Assembly (NCBI GenBank): GCA_021789355.1
Contig: JAJYJR010000066.1
Location: 1 to 15,108, forward strand
Source of the DNA: Chloroflexota bacterium
GTDB taxonomy: Bacteria > Chloroflexota > Limnocylindria > Limnocylindrales > CSP1-4
Direction: 5' to 3'
Length of the DNA: 15,108 nt
Shown here one piece after another: positions 15,033 through 15,108 of this stretch; within the stretch, counting starts at the first letter, position 1; each line of letters starts with the position of its first letter. The position numbers were made by a program, and so were the translations under genes. A model generated the notes under the pieces. It was not told the origin of the DNA. It did not search any database and was given only the letters and a program-made list of their open reading frames with translations.

Positions 15033-15108
15033 TGCGTGACGCGGACGTGATGATCGTCAGTTGGCTCCCTTTTGTCCAGCGGCGAGTCTGGGTTTGAGCC
15101 TGGGGCGG

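Larger units (their letters stand above)
14878..15108 (-). other. Upstream region of the YceI gene
   Basis: 231 bases to the window edge with no supportable gene. Read on the minus strand it should contain the YceI promoter, but I could not identify a convincing one; a weak TTGCGC-16-CTATCG pair exists. Features seen are a short hairpin near the ribosome site and a G-tract direct repeat. Confidence 0.45.

Overview
The window is very GC-rich DNA with strong G/C third-position bias. Its large secreted cysteine-rich proteins and lipoproteins are built from repeats of the CGxDGCGGxCGxC type. That combination is typical of Myxococcota (former Deltaproteobacteria), probably an uncultured or lightly studied member. 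This is inferred from protein style alone; there is no rRNA or other marker gene.

Layout. Positions 1-524 hold no convincing gene but carry two palindromic repeat elements and the leader of the main operon. Positions 525-13331 form one four-gene, same-strand, overlapping cluster: (1) a 2602-residue secreted mosaic protein with ten cysteine-rich repeats, a somatomedin-B-like domain, three LamG-like domains (one interrupted by a SUEL-lectin-like segment) and a beta-rich C-terminus; (2) a membrane-anchored 662-residue protein with helical/HEAT repeats whose layout resembles the N-terminal part of vitellogenin-type lipid-transfer proteins; (3) and (4) two related cysteine-rich lipoproteins that reuse the same modules, the last ending in an EGF-like domain. 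Genes 1/2 and 2/3 overlap by ATGA and genes 3/4 by 16 bases, so the four products are probably made together and act together at or outside the outer membrane.

Positions 13332-13885 are non-coding and contain a striking tandem array of six 43-bp units (13601-13848). The arms of each unit can pair in two mutually exclusive hairpin registers. It is followed by a short unrecognised ORF or gene remnant (13886-14332). Tail-to-tail with that ORF is a clear cytoplasmic YceI-family gene on the minus strand (14335-14877).

The best candidate for an undescribed system is the four-gene operon: a secreted mosaic adhesin-like protein, a vitellogenin-like helical partner and two module-sharing lipoproteins. 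Its function is not known from sequence; a surface adhesion, matrix or cell-contact role is inference.
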